NCBI GenBank assembly: GCA_951640165.1
Contig: OX621252.1
Location: forward strand, 26,619,934-26,683,933
From: Pseudoips prasinana
Lineage: Eukaryota > Arthropoda > Insecta > Lepidoptera > Nolidae
Direction: 5' to 3'
Length of the DNA: 64,000 bases
How positions within the stretch are numbered: the stretch's first letter is position 1; every line of letters begins with the position of its first letter. The position numbers and the translations under genes were made by a program. Shown piece after piece: positions 20,817-31,179 of the stretch. The notes below the pieces were generated by a model. It saw only the letters and a list, made by a program, of their open reading frames with translations, made no database searches and was not told the DNA's origin.

Positions 20817-21446
20817 TCTAGAAATATATCATAGTATTTTATAGCTCATAGCTAGATGCTCTCACCGGTTCGTAATACTCCAGTAATCGGCGAGGTTAAG
20901 CAACTAGGCTCGCGGTCAGTCCATAGATGGGTCAATCCGCGGAAATCCATTAATGGCGAATATATGATAATAATAAATTAAATATCATAGCTGCATTTTT
21001 TTTTTACTTTACATGACATTTCTTAGATATTTTTACGTAAGGCTCCGCTCTTTAAAATAGTTAACTACCTTTATTTATTTTATTATTTCAGTTAACACGC
21101 ATCAAACGTCATCACCATTTACGAAAAAAAGTCGAGTATTAAACTTCCTTATTTATTTTCCAAAAAATGACAATGCAGTTCTTTTTTCGTCCGGGTCGTC
21201 AATGAGAACAGACGTGTTGCTAATTTTACTCTGAGTTTTTACTATCCAGCCATTCTAAATTATAACATAACATAACGACATAAAGTGCTTTTTAAACTTT
21301 TGTTACTATCACATAAAAGTGAAAGGTAAATCGACCGTGAACGCGGAGTGCCTGTGCGAGGAGTGCGTTGCAGTCATAATTGCCATCTCTGTCGCGTTAA
21401 CATCGGAAGCTTCTTGCGTAGCTTGTAACGTGATATTGTTATCAAC

Positions 21447-22409
21447 ATGTCGGTGCAACGATCGCCCGTGTCAAAAACTTCACCTATGGCGGAACACTCA
21501 CAGTCGGAAACCGACCTAAATACCATGCAAGAATGCGACGTATCATTTGTAAATGTTAAGCGAAATAAGCGGCTTCGTACCAACCGGCCTAGTTCACCTA
21601 AGATTGAACGAAATCTTGAGGAAGATATAATGGAATTGTTACATACCTGGAAAACGGAACTTCAGACAAAAGTAGATGAGATTTACAAAAGCCAAAACAC
21701 ACTTATTACTAAACTCTCCACCGATATTTTGGAACTAAAAGCTCAAAATAGTAAAATTCAAAAATCAAATGATGAAATGGTACTATCTATATCATTTATG
21801 AATAAACAATACGAGGAAATAAAAGCCGGTCTGGGTTGTTTACAAAAGGAACGACTAGAGCAAAATAGGTACATTGAAAACCTAGAGAGAAAAATACAAG
21901 ACCTGCAACTCAAATCCAGGTCTTCAAATATGGAAATCAGAAACATCCCACAGCATGTAAATGAAACTGTCACGACTCTTAAAAATACAGTTTGTAAGAT
22001 TGGACAGACCATTGGCACGCCAATCTCAGAATCTGATCTACGTGACATATATCGGCTACCAGGAAAACCTGGTACAACACGTCCGATAGTAGCAGAGTTC
22101 CAGACCGTTCAACTCAAACTGAACACATTGTCTGCCGTACGGGAATACAATAAAAACAAAAAGAGGGAGGATAAATTAAACACGGTGGCCCTCGAGATCC
22201 CCGGCCAACGTCAAGCCGTATATATTTCTGACTATCTACCTGCTAGCTCCAAGAAGTTGTTTCATTCGGCAAGAGAGTTTGCAAATCAGAACAGTTTTAA
22301 ATACTGTTGGACTCACAATGGAAATATCTTTCTTCGTAAAGCAGATGGTGAGAAACAAATACTCATTTCCTCAGAGAAGTTCCTGTTGGACTTGCGTAAA
22401 ACTCTGTGA
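21447..22409 (+). CDS. Non-LTR retrotransposon ORF1 protein
   Basis: 320 codons. Residues about 60-160 form a long heptad-type coiled coil (rich in L, I, E, K; e.g. ILELKAQNSKIQKSNDEM), which in LINE ORF1 proteins drives oligomerisation. Then SRSSNMEIRNIP (157-168) starts an RRM-like part, and the C-terminal 65 residues (ISDYLPASSKKLFHSAREFA ... TLRKADGE-like end) resemble the C-terminal domain shared by insect LINE ORF1 proteins and the baculovirus FP protein. Role: RNA binding and chaperone in the retrotransposition particle. No zinc knuckle is visible. The start is the first ATG in a frame that fits the coiled coil. Confidence 0.85.
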   Translation: MSVQRSPVSKTSPMAEHSQSETDLNTMQECDVSFVNVKRNKRLRTNRPSSPKIERNLEEDIMELLHTWKTELQTKVDEIYKSQNTLITKLSTDILELKAQNSKIQKSNDEMVLSISFMNKQYEEIKAGLGCLQKERLEQNRYIENLERKIQDLQLKSRSSNMEIRNIPQHVNETVTTLKNTVCKIGQTIGTPISESDLRDIYRLPGKPGTTRPIVAEFQTVQLKLNTLSAVREYNKNKKREDKLNTVALEIPGQRQAVYISDYLPASSKKLFHSAREFANQNSFKYCWTHNGNIFLRKADGEKQILISSEKFLLDLRKTL

Positions 22410-22611
22410 CTAACTCCTTGCTATATTACCAACTTATGTTTCTTACCTAATTTTATCACTGTATATCCTAGATTAATAATAAGTTACGTATATCCTTGCA
22501 TGTTAAATATTATATTGTATATCTGTGTTTTACCTGAATCAAAAATAATAATAGTTTGTTACCTATCACATAAAACAAAACGACACACTTTTTTGTACAA
22601 AAACACTTATA

Positions 22612-23899
22612 TTAGGTCTTTACCTATGAAATTGCCGTTCTGCAGTACTGGCCATTTCAAATCAAAATAATTTTTGTTTGGCTAAGAATTCTAATTTCAA
22701 ATTAATTTTATTTTAAAAACATGGATTCTTTTTTCCAAAAGTAGTCATTTCTTTATTGATTAGTGTTACATTTTCATCGCATTTCAATCTTTTTCGTCAT
22801 CATGGATACGTTAAAAATTCGAGTAATTATGGAATATGAGTACCGTCGTGGCAGCAACGCGGCACAAGCGGCACGCAACATCAACGACGTTTACGGAGCT
22901 AACACTACAAACCAACGCACCACCTGTTATTGGTTTGCTCGCTTCCGTTCTGGAAATTTCGACCTGAAAAATGAACCTCGCGGTCGTCCGAAGACTTTGG
23001 TCGACAATGACGAATTAAAGGCGGTTGTGGAAGCTGATGATACACAATCTACGGCTGAATTAGCAGCAGCTTTCGACGTTAGCGTCAAAACAATATTGGT
23101 CCATTTGCGTCAAATTGGCAAGGTAAAAAAGCTTGACAAATGGGTGCCCCACGAACTCAATGATCGCCAGCGCGAAGTACGCGTCGAGACGTGCCTTGCA
23201 CTGCTCAACAGACACACAAATGAAGGAATTTTGAACCGCATTGTTACCTGCGATGAAAAATGGATTCTGTTTGATAACCGCAAGCGCTCAGCAAGTTGGT
23301 TGGATCCTGGTTCAGCACCTAAACAATGCCCTAAACGAAAACTTACCCCTAGAAAAGTGATGGTCACTGTTTGGTGGTCTAGCGCCGGTGTGATTCATCA
23401 CAGCTTCTTACCAAACGGGGTGAGCATTACTGCAGATGTGTACTGTGAAGAACTGAGCACAATGATGGAGAAGCTGGCGCATCTCCAACCAGCATTGGTC
23501 AATCGCTCGTCTCCGCTGCTCCTGCACGACAACGCGCGACCTCATACTGCACAGCAGACGGTCTCCAAGTTGCAAGAACTGGGGTTGGAAGCTCTCCGTC
23601 ATCCGCCCTACTCACCAGACCTTGCGCCTACAGACTACTACTTTTTCCAGAATTTGGATAACTTCTTGGCGGGAAAAAAATTCAATACCCGAGAGGCAGT
23701 ACAAAATGCCTTTGAAGAATTTGTTGCCTCCCGTCCAGCTGATTTCTTTAAGAAGGGCATCAATAAACTGCCACTGCGATGGCAAAGATGCATTGATTGC
23801 ATGGGTGATTACTTCGATTAATACAAATAAAAAAATTCATGAAAAAAATTCGTTTAAATTTTTTCATACAAAACGGCAATTTCATAGGTAAAGACCTAT
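22612..23899 (+). mobile_element. Intact mariner element inserted in the LINE
   Basis: 1288 bases. Left TIR TTAGGTCTTTACCTATGAAA... and right TIR match over 28 bases with one mismatch at the first base; TA duplications at 22610-22611 and 23900-23901. Inserted between the two ORFs of the retrotransposon, so it is younger than that LINE copy. Confidence 0.95.
22802..23821 (+). CDS. Mariner transposase
   Basis: 339 codons without interruption, close to the family's usual 345. An N-terminal helix-turn-helix region (residues 1-110, with GRPKT at 61-65), the linker motif WVPHEL (114-119), and the catalytic triad D151 (CDEKW), D243 (HDNARPH) and D278 (PYSPDLAPTDYYFF). Exactly 34 residues separate the last two aspartates, the mariner D,D34D signature. 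It performs cut-and-paste transposition at TA. The start at 22802 (MDTLKIRV) is preferred over an upstream in-frame ATG at 22763 because mariner proteins begin close to this motif. All diagnostic residues are intact, so activity is possible. Confidence 0.96.
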   Translation: MDTLKIRVIMEYEYRRGSNAAQAARNINDVYGANTTNQRTTCYWFARFRSGNFDLKNEPRGRPKTLVDNDELKAVVEADDTQSTAELAAAFDVSVKTILVHLRQIGKVKKLDKWVPHELNDRQREVRVETCLALLNRHTNEGILNRIVTCDEKWILFDNRKRSASWLDPGSAPKQCPKRKLTPRKVMVTVWWSSAGVIHHSFLPNGVSITADVYCEELSTMMEKLAHLQPALVNRSSPLLLHDNARPHTAQQTVSKLQELGLEALRHPPYSPDLAPTDYYFFQNLDNFLAGKKFNTREAVQNAFEEFVASRPADFFKKGINKLPLRWQRCIDCMGDYFD

Positions 23900-24217
23900 T
23901 ATTACTTATCGTCTATTGATAGTATATTACCTAACAAATAATGCAAAAACACACAGATCTATGTACAAAATTACACATATTTTTAATACTAATCGTTCAC
24001 TAATAGCTTATTGTCTTAAATATAATATAAAAATATACATAATTTTCTACAAAAACACTCATATATCAATTATCATATTTGTACTTATAAAAATATACAC
24101 ACATTTACTTCAGTTTCAGCTATATAAGTTAAATAACCTTACATTCCCAAGCGCTAAAAAATGCACCTCGTCTCTGGTTTCGGTAGAATCATTATTTATT
24201 TTCTATTATTATTTAAA

Positions 24218-27157
24218 ATGGCAAATACAAATTACATAAATAAAGAATTAGATTCTAATTCCTACGCGCATTCATATATTTGTCATCCAGAGGATTGCAA
24301 AAGGTATCTTAATAGTAAAGCCCTTAAAATAATTCACTTAAATATATGCAGCATAAATAAAAACTTCGACCAATTTTGCGTAATGTTGTCTGTGGCAGAT
24401 GTTTCTTTTGATATAATTGTCTTGACTGAATGTTGGTTGAGTAAAGCTAAAACATTGCCTACCCTGGAGGGTTATGTAACACACGCCTCAAAATCATTAT
24501 TAAACCAAAATGATGGTATAATATTCTACATAAGTAAAGAACTTACATGTAAAATAAGTGAACCCCTCTTTAAAGGAGGAAGTTGCATGGTTTGTCAGAT
24601 TGACCAACTTTTTGGGATCGTGGCAATCTACCGTTCCCCATCTTTTAAATCTCCTAACGATCACCAAGATTTTATAGACAGTTTAAACAATATATACAAT
24701 AAACTGACGACGCAACACTCGATCCTTATAGGGGACATGAATATAAATATTTGTTCTAATAACTCCGATCCTTTAAGCGATGAATATTTAACAGTTAATG
24801 CAACTCACGGCTTCTTTCCCACACATTCGTACCCTACTAGAATCAGCCAAAAATGTGTAGACCACATATTTGTTAAATCAAATCTCCCCACTACAACATT
24901 AGTGCTTGAATCCCACATAACAGACCATACCCCCTTAGTTTTATTCTTGGATCAGTCGAGGTCCAGTCATAGTAGTCACTATTACACTAAAGCTTGTATC
25001 GATTTTCCTACTATAAAAACTGAAATAGAAAACACAGATTTCTCTTACTTACTACACTTAAATAACGCAAATTCTGCAATGAATAGCTTTATTAGTACAG
25101 TCTCTACCATCATATCCTCTCACACAAAAATCACTCATATCCCTAGGAAAAATAGAATACTTAAGCCATGGATGACACCAGGACTTGTACGTTGCTTAAG
25201 GAATCGAGACAAGTTGCATATTAAGTCCAGAAAATCTCCTGAAAATATGACGCTTAAAATAACGTACACCCGTTATCGCAACTTCTGCAATGGTCTCATT
25301 CGTAAGATAAAGTTGACTTACAACAAGAATCTCATAGACAGTGCAGGCTCTGACCCTAAAGCTCTCTGGAAAGCCATAAAAAACGTCACAAACACTCATA
25401 AAAATAATGACGGTCCTGAAGCACTCTTGAACATCCAGTCAGACCCTAAGCAGGCTACAAACTATGTTTGCAACTTTTTCTGTAGTATAGGCAGGAACTT
25501 AGCTAATAAAATTATCCATTCCAGTAATAGTACCACAGCTCTATTTCATGACTCAAACCTTTCAACATTCAAAGGAAGTAATTCAATGGTTTTATCAGAA
25601 GTATGCGAAGCTGAAATAGATAGTATAATATCTCAGTTACGTCTGAACTGTGCCGTGGGTTGGGATGGAATATCATCTTACGCCCTTAAACTAATCCGGG
25701 AAACTTTGGTGCCTCCTTTAACCTATATTTACAACCTTGCAATAAATACTGGTGTGTTCCCTGATGCTTTAAAAAAAGCACTTATACATCCGGTCTACAA
25801 GAGTGGGGACAGAGACTGTGTCAACAATTATCGGCCCATTTCGGTTTTATCCGCTTTATCCAAAATAATGGAAAGGTTTCTAAATAATTCATTAAAAAAG
25901 TATCTTAACAAATTCAATATTATTGCTAAAAATCAGTATGGGTTCAGGCCTGGTGTTTCCACTGAAGATGCTGTGATTGACTTAACCAATATTATTGTCA
26001 AGAACTTAGATCATAATAACAGATGCCTGTGCATTTTTTTGGATCTCTCCAAAGCATTCGACACTGTCTCTGTCCCAATACTACTTGATAAGCTGGAGAG
26101 CATTGGTGTTAGAGGCATTACCCACAAACTATTTAAGGATTACTTGTCGAATAGAACTCAAAGAGTAAAAATTGGTGATCACTTAAGTGATGAGTTTCAC
26201 GCCTCATACGGCACCCCACAAGGGAGTATCATAAGTCCCACACTCTTTCAGCTATACGTGAATGATCTCTGTACAATGTCACTTCCTCATACTGACATCT
26301 TTTGTTACGCTGATGACACTGCAATTGTCATAACGGGTCCTAACTGGCCACTAGTGAAAGAGAGAGCTGAATATTCTCTTAAACAAATTATGACCTGGTT
26401 GATGAACAATTTGTTAACGTTAAATCTCAATAAGACACTCTATATCCCATTTTCTTTATCCAAAACTAATACTCCACCTTGTGATTTTAGTATAGTCGCC
26501 CACAGTTGCCTCTCGGTTAATAACTGTGACTGTCAAAAATTAACTCAAGTCCATAACACAAAATACCTTGGAGTTCAACTCGACAGTAAACTGACGTGGG
26601 CCACTCAGGTAGATACGGTCAAAACTAGAGCTAGAAGGCTAATCTATGTCTTCAAAACTCTGCGTGACACAACCACCCACGACAAAGTCAAAATGGTTTA
26701 TCTGGCCCTCTGTCAGTCCATTCTCCAATATTGCATCCCGGTTTGGGGAGGGTGTGCTAAAACACATTTAATGGGATTGGAAAGAGCACAAAGAGCTGTG
26801 CTCAAAGTCATGAATAAAAAACCAATAAGGTATCCTACCTTTCAACTTTATGCCGAAAATAAGGTTCTAACAGTTAGGCAGCTCTTTGTGCTCAGAACGA
26901 TATTACTAACTCATCGGAATGTTCCACTCCCTGACGCTAATAAACGTAATAAACATCAGGTCTGCTCAAATAGCCGTATAAAAACCTCTTTTGCCAGAAA
27001 ACAATTCAAGAGTCTTGGATGCAAACTCTATAACACCTTAAATAAAAAAGAAAAAATTGTAGGACTAAATAGCCATGAGGTTAAAAAGAGAACTACTAGT
27101 TGGCTACTGCAACTGGACTACGAAAGTACCGAAGCGCTTTTAATTTTTTGGGATTAA
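24218..27157 (+). CDS. Non-LTR retrotransposon ORF2: endonuclease and reverse transcriptase
   Basis: 979 codons from MANTNY (an upstream in-frame ATG at 24161 is less likely). EEP/APE-type endonuclease: HLNICS (40-45), LTECW (69-73), GDMNINI (172-178), VDHIF (214-218), SHITDHTPL (232-240), with the catalytic E71, D173, N175, D215/H216 and D236/H237 in place. RT: NYRPISVLS (537-545), YGFRPG (574-579), FLDLSKAFD (607-615), GTPQGSIISP (665-674) and CYADD (696-700). No RNase H domain is seen after the thumb. It nicks target DNA and reverse-transcribes the element RNA in place. No stops or frameshifts. ORF1 lies upstream on the same strand with a mariner between. Confidence 0.95.
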   Translation: MANTNYINKELDSNSYAHSYICHPEDCKRYLNSKALKIIHLNICSINKNFDQFCVMLSVADVSFDIIVLTECWLSKAKTLPTLEGYVTHASKSLLNQNDGIIFYISKELTCKISEPLFKGGSCMVCQIDQLFGIVAIYRSPSFKSPNDHQDFIDSLNNIYNKLTTQHSILIGDMNINICSNNSDPLSDEYLTVNATHGFFPTHSYPTRISQKCVDHIFVKSNLPTTTLVLESHITDHTPLVLFLDQSRSSHSSHYYTKACIDFPTIKTEIENTDFSYLLHLNNANSAMNSFISTVSTIISSHTKITHIPRKNRILKPWMTPGLVRCLRNRDKLHIKSRKSPENMTLKITYTRYRNFCNGLIRKIKLTYNKNLIDSAGSDPKALWKAIKNVTNTHKNNDGPEALLNIQSDPKQATNYVCNFFCSIGRNLANKIIHSSNSTTALFHDSNLSTFKGSNSMVLSEVCEAEIDSIISQLRLNCAVGWDGISSYALKLIRETLVPPLTYIYNLAINTGVFPDALKKALIHPVYKSGDRDCVNNYRPISVLSALSKIMERFLNNSLKKYLNKFNIIAKNQYGFRPGVSTEDAVIDLTNIIVKNLDHNNRCLCIFLDLSKAFDTVSVPILLDKLESIGVRGITHKLFKDYLSNRTQRVKIGDHLSDEFHASYGTPQGSIISPTLFQLYVNDLCTMSLPHTDIFCYADDTAIVITGPNWPLVKERAEYSLKQIMTWLMNNLLTLNLNKTLYIPFSLSKTNTPPCDFSIVAHSCLSVNNCDCQKLTQVHNTKYLGVQLDSKLTWATQVDTVKTRARRLIYVFKTLRDTTTHDKVKMVYLALCQSILQYCIPVWGGCAKTHLMGLERAQRAVLKVMNKKPIRYPTFQLYAENKVLTVRQLFVLRTILLTHRNVPLPDANKRNKHQVCSNSRIKTSFARKQFKSLGCKLYNTLNKKEKIVGLNSHEVKKRTTSWLLQLDYESTEALLIFWD

Positions 27158-27188
27158 ATAGATAAATTTGAACTTACCACCCACCGCA

Positions 27189-27191
<3 letters not shown>

Positions 27192-27231
<40 letters not shown>
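27192..27231. repeat. (CA)n microsatellite
   Basis: About 20 CA units just after the ORF2 stop, within the 3' untranslated region of the LINE. Poly-A, poly-T and poly-T tracts follow at about 27250, 27270 and 27480. Confidence 0.95.
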
Positions 27232-27234
<3 letters not shown>

Positions 27235-27893
27235 ATATAATTCTTTACTAAAAAAAAAAAAAAATGTATTTTTTTTTGTTTGTTTGTTTATTAGTATTTG
27301 TATATTTATTGTTTGTATATTTATCTACTTTTAATTGTGATTGATACACGTCTGTCTATTGTATCACATCCTTGACTGAGCACTGTCTCCCAAGATACAG
27401 GCTTCAGCCTAGTTTGGGAACCAGGACCAGTACTTATTGTAATTCGTATGTATCATGGTAAAGAATCCGAATTTTGTAATTTTTTTTTTTTTTTTTTGTG
27501 GCAAATAAACATTTTATTATTATTATTATTATATAATATACTCTTCTGTAGTTTCCGTTTTTATTCTTATATTTCGAAAGTACACATTATCTTAAACAAC
27601 ATAATAAATCATGAAGTGATTTGACAACAAATAACATATAATAAAAAATAAAATAAATTTTGTCACAGAGATTCGTCAACACCGTTCCGGCACTGTCAAA
27701 ATTGTATTTCTCGAATGTTCTTACTACCTACCGCGATCGACAAGTCGACGCCTCCTTTCCTCGGTCCCCTCAGTCTCTCTTACGAAGTGAAGCGGAGCGC
27801 ACGTCCATTTGACCACGCAAATTTTTCGACTAACAGTAGTTTGTAAACGGTTTGTCAAATATTTAAGTCATCACCATTTCCACAGAAAACCAG

Positions 27894-28271
27894 GTAAGTA
27901 CCAATACAAGATCTTTTTTAAATATGCACATTTGTGTGTTTTAGGTACTTAATCATAAAAATGGCTGGTTGTGCGCTTTGTAGCTTGGTATTTAGGTACA
28001 AAAATCGTAAGAAGACACATACGTCATAACCATCATCATCATTACCATTTTTTCTGTGTTAATGGTAATGTTAAAATGTGAATGGTAATGACATACGGTG
28101 TGTTAATAAGTCCCATTTAATGCGTTTGCTTTAAAAAAATCGAAAAGTTAGTTTATTAAAGAAGTCTAGAAGCTAGACAGCCATTAACCTGCTAAAAACT
28201 CCACAGTATATTTATTTCTAGTTTACATTTTTACATGTAAATATTGATGTAAATTTTGTTTATTCTTTTAG
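27894..28271 (+). other. Predicted 5'-UTR intron of the 727-codon gene
   Basis: A strong donor ccag|gtaagta at 27894 and a pyrimidine-rich acceptor tttattcttttag ending at 28271, 8 bases before the ATG at 28279. 378 bases. It contains three of the ATTACCAT-type motifs. The GC-richer segment at about 27720-27840 upstream could hold the promoter. Splicing is predicted, not shown. Confidence 0.6.
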
Positions 28272-28278
28272 AAAAATC

Positions 28279-30462
28279 ATGGACAGAAAAAAGAAATCCA
28301 AGGAAAATAAGCGGTTAGAGAAGCAAAAGATTGCTAGAAGAATAAAATACTCTGAAATCAAGGCAGATCCAGTTCTCTACGAGTTAGAAAAGGAAAAAGA
28401 AAAAACAAGATATCAGAACAGAAAAGATCAAAAGAAAATTAAAAGCGTGAATGAACTAACTCCTCGCGATCAACGGGAAAAAAGGAAGAAATGGCGCGAA
28501 GCTTCAAAAAAATACAGAGAAAATAAGAAAGAAGAGTCTAAAAAAAAACCAGAGTTCCCTGAGGTAAGTGTATTTATTGATGCAACGATAAAAGACAGCA
28601 ATGAAATAGAGGCAAAGTATGAAGATCCCATAAAAATAAATAAATCTCCTCAAGCTGATGTAAAACTTCGAAGAATTCGATACATAGAACAGAAGAAAAG
28701 AAAGTACCTTATGAGAATAATTAAGAAGCTTAATGAGGAGAACAATCAGTTAAAAGTAAAGCTTAATATGTGTATGAGAGAAAAGAAGAATAAAGAAAAT
28801 AAATTAGAGTCAGCTGAAAAAGTTAAAAGAGTGATAAATAAAGAAAAGGGTAAAGAAGATAATCGAATTGGACAATTGGTAAGAAAAGTGCGCAACTTTT
28901 ATCTTGACGACTTAAACAGCACAATGGGAGCAGGAAAGAAAGAGTATATGACAAGATTGAAAGTACAAAAGCAAAAACGCTACATGACAAGCACACAAAA
29001 AGTATTGCATCAGAAGTTCATGACTAAATATCAAATAAAAGTTAGTTATAGCTTTTTTTGTAAGCATAGGCCGTTTTGGGTATTGACTCCTAAGAGTGCC
29101 CAAAGGGACACATGCAAATGCATCGTTCACGAAAATATTGATCTCATGGCCAAAGCATTGAAAACATCTTCTATAATAGACGAGCCAGACTGTGATGCAT
29201 TAATAAAGAGTATGTGTTGTTGTATATATGAAGAGAAATGTCTGAGGCGAGAGTGCCAATACTGTAAAGATAAGTTAGTACAGTTCAAGGAATTTTCTGA
29301 TGATCAAGATATTACTTACTGTAAATGGATACGTGCGAGAGAAACTGTTAAAACAAAAAAAGGCCAAAAAATTATAACAATCATGAAAAAAGAAGAGATA
29401 AAAGCCACGCCAAGAGAATTAATTAATGCTTTGATTGTAAGTTTACCAGCATTTTTTAAACATATTTACAAAATTCATAACCAATATATTAGCCTGAAGA
29501 AATTAAAGGATTCAACGCCTGTTAACTGTGCTGTAATTCACGCAGACTTTTCTGAAAACTATGGATTAAAATTTAATAAAGAAGTACAATCCATGCATTT
29601 TGGTGGAAGTCGAAAAGAAGTTAGCCTTCACACAGCAATAATCTACAGTTTTGATTTTGCAACTAGTTCAACAAAACCAAAATCAATTTGTACAACGAGT
29701 TCTTGTTTGAGGCATGACGCTCCAGCTGTTTGGGCACACTTTGTTCCTTTGATACAAAAAACCATCAAAGATAATCCATTTATTGACACCTTACATATTC
29801 AAACAGATTCCCCGACTTCCCAATATAGAAATAAATACATATTTCATATGATTCCACAATTACACAAAGAATTCCCACAAGTAAAAATAATGACGTGGAA
29901 CTATACTGAAGCTGGTCACGGCAAGGGTGCTGCCGATGGTGTCGGGGGAACAATAAAAAGGACAGTTGATTCCTGCGTCAATCATGGTATTGATGTAGGC
30001 AGCTATGACAAGTTTATGCGTGTGTGCCGAGAAAATATAACAAATGTGACCCTAATTGATGTACCCGAAGAAAACATCAGTGAGATAGAGAAGAAAATCC
30101 CAAAGAACTTGCAGCCATTCAGAGGAACTCTAGAAGTCCATCAAGTGTTGTGGAAAAAGGGAATCCCTACTTTAACATTTCGAAACGCAAGCTGCTTTGA
30201 ATGTGACTGCGGAATCATATGCGCCCATGGGAAACACCTTGGATTTTTTAATATACCACAAAGTTTGAGCTCGTCTCCTATTCCTGATACAGATAAAGTA
30301 ATACCCCTCATAGCTACAAAGAGTGATTATGGTAATGCAGTATTCGCAAATATTACTAACACGATGCAGGCGTCCACATCAACTGTAGACAATATTTGTG
30401 TTGCTGGACCTTCTAACATAAAGATTTTATCTAATAAAAGAGTTATAATAACAAAAAAATGA
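28279..30462 (+). CDS. Uncharacterised DDE-type transposase-like protein
   Basis: 727 codons, no interruption. Residues 1-90 are very basic (many K/R, e.g. KENKRLEKQK) and 130-190 are coiled-coil-like with a basic start, together suggesting DNA binding. 278-330 form a cysteine-rich block (TCKCIVHENIDLM, MCCCIYEEKCLRRECQYC) that may bind zinc. The core has HADFSENY (D423), LHIQTDSPTSQYRNK (D510) and NYTEAGHGKGAADGVGGTIK (E544, D553), with 33 residues between D510 and E544: an RNase H-fold DD(E/D) arrangement. A second cysteine cluster CFECDCGIICAH follows at 639-650. I recall similar SENY...HGKGA(A/P/V)DG(V/I)GG proteins as uncharacterised multi-copy proteins of animals, but cannot name the superfamily. 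The alternative is a domesticated host gene. Role in transposition is inference. Confidence 0.7.
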   Translation: MDRKKKSKENKRLEKQKIARRIKYSEIKADPVLYELEKEKEKTRYQNRKDQKKIKSVNELTPRDQREKRKKWREASKKYRENKKEESKKKPEFPEVSVFIDATIKDSNEIEAKYEDPIKINKSPQADVKLRRIRYIEQKKRKYLMRIIKKLNEENNQLKVKLNMCMREKKNKENKLESAEKVKRVINKEKGKEDNRIGQLVRKVRNFYLDDLNSTMGAGKKEYMTRLKVQKQKRYMTSTQKVLHQKFMTKYQIKVSYSFFCKHRPFWVLTPKSAQRDTCKCIVHENIDLMAKALKTSSIIDEPDCDALIKSMCCCIYEEKCLRRECQYCKDKLVQFKEFSDDQDITYCKWIRARETVKTKKGQKIITIMKKEEIKATPRELINALIVSLPAFFKHIYKIHNQYISLKKLKDSTPVNCAVIHADFSENYGLKFNKEVQSMHFGGSRKEVSLHTAIIYSFDFATSSTKPKSICTTSSCLRHDAPAVWAHFVPLIQKTIKDNPFIDTLHIQTDSPTSQYRNKYIFHMIPQLHKEFPQVKIMTWNYTEAGHGKGAADGVGGTIKRTVDSCVNHGIDVGSYDKFMRVCRENITNVTLIDVPEENISEIEKKIPKNLQPFRGTLEVHQVLWKKGIPTLTFRNASCFECDCGIICAHGKHLGFFNIPQSLSSSPIPDTDKVIPLIATKSDYGNAVFANITNTMQASTSTVDNICVAGPSNIKILSNKRVIITKK

Positions 30463-30932
30463 AAACTAATATTATAAGTAGTTGTAGTAAGTGTTTCAAA
30501 TTTGATCTCATTTAGTATTTTGATTGTCGAAGAATAGTTGACTGCAATTTGCAAATTTTTTTTAGTTCCTCTTCTATTTTATTTTTTTTTAATTCATCAA
30601 TGTGGATCATTCATATTGTCACCAATAAAAGAAATACTGGGCTGTTACGATGATTCCTAATTTGTTTTATAATTAAACATAGATTATATTTAGTAAACTA
30701 ATTGTACGAATGACTTAATTTCCAAAGAATTAGCCAAAAATCGTTTAATCAGTGAAAAATTTTATTGTTAGGATTTTTTTAAGTTACCTTTATACCATTT
30801 GGTTGTTATCGTTTAGAACATCTATACCTACCTACCTACCTACGAGTATGTATCAATCGTTGATTTGTGATATTTTATTATGATTATAGTGATTCATAGC
30901 AGAAAGATATAATATGTTATTTACTCTTTTTC

Positions 30933-31012
30933 ATCATTCCCATTAACATATTGTCATTCTCGTTAAAGAAAAGTCATTACCATGATATAAACGTCATTAC
31001 CACTTTAGTTAA
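30933..31012 (+). repeat. Four 20-bp-spaced GTCATTACCAT-type repeats
   Basis: Units begin at 30933 (ATCATTCCCAT), 30953 (GTCATTCTCGT), 30973 (GTCATTACCAT) and 30993 (GTCATTACCAC), exactly 20 bases apart. Two inverted units, both AATGGTAATG, lie at 28061 and 28081, again 20 apart. Spacing of about two helical turns suggests protein-binding sites, here probably for the encoded transposase. Confidence 0.8.
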
Positions 31013-31179
31013 ATAACTTTGAAAATCGATAACTTTTGATTCTCTTGTTGGATTTCAGTGCCTTCAGTAGTTTAGTAATGGTTATTATAAAAACTATTTC
31101 TTTTTTGCGTTTAGCACGCATTTCCGACCAGTTTAAAAAAAAATACAAAATAAATAATAGAGAATCAAAACGGCGGATC

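Larger units (their letters stand above)
21090..27535 (+). mobile_element. CR1/Jockey-like non-LTR retrotransposon, both ORFs intact
   Basis: ORF1 (21447-22409) and ORF2 (24218-27157) lie in order with an untranslated leader before and a 3' region that ends in a poly-T/A stretch, aataaacatttt and an (ATT)n run at about 27516-27535. Without the mariner insert (22612-23899) the gap between the ORFs is about 520 bases. The 5' boundary is uncertain (between about 21090 and 21190). No clear target duplication was found. Intact frames suggest recent activity; clade placement (CR1, Jockey or relative) needs a tree. Confidence 0.85.
27689..31062 (+). mobile_element. Putative DNA transposon carrying the 727-codon gene (ends uncertain)
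   Basis: Inferred from content. The transposase-like gene lies between clusters of the motif GTCATTACCAT: upstream at about 27867, 28039 (+), 28062 and 28082 (-), downstream at 30933, 30953, 30973 and 30993 (+). Possible termini are the 7-base inverted pair GGCACTG (27689) and CAGTGCC (31056-31062), which is short enough to be chance; no convincing target duplication was found. The boundaries should be taken as provisional. Confidence 0.45.
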
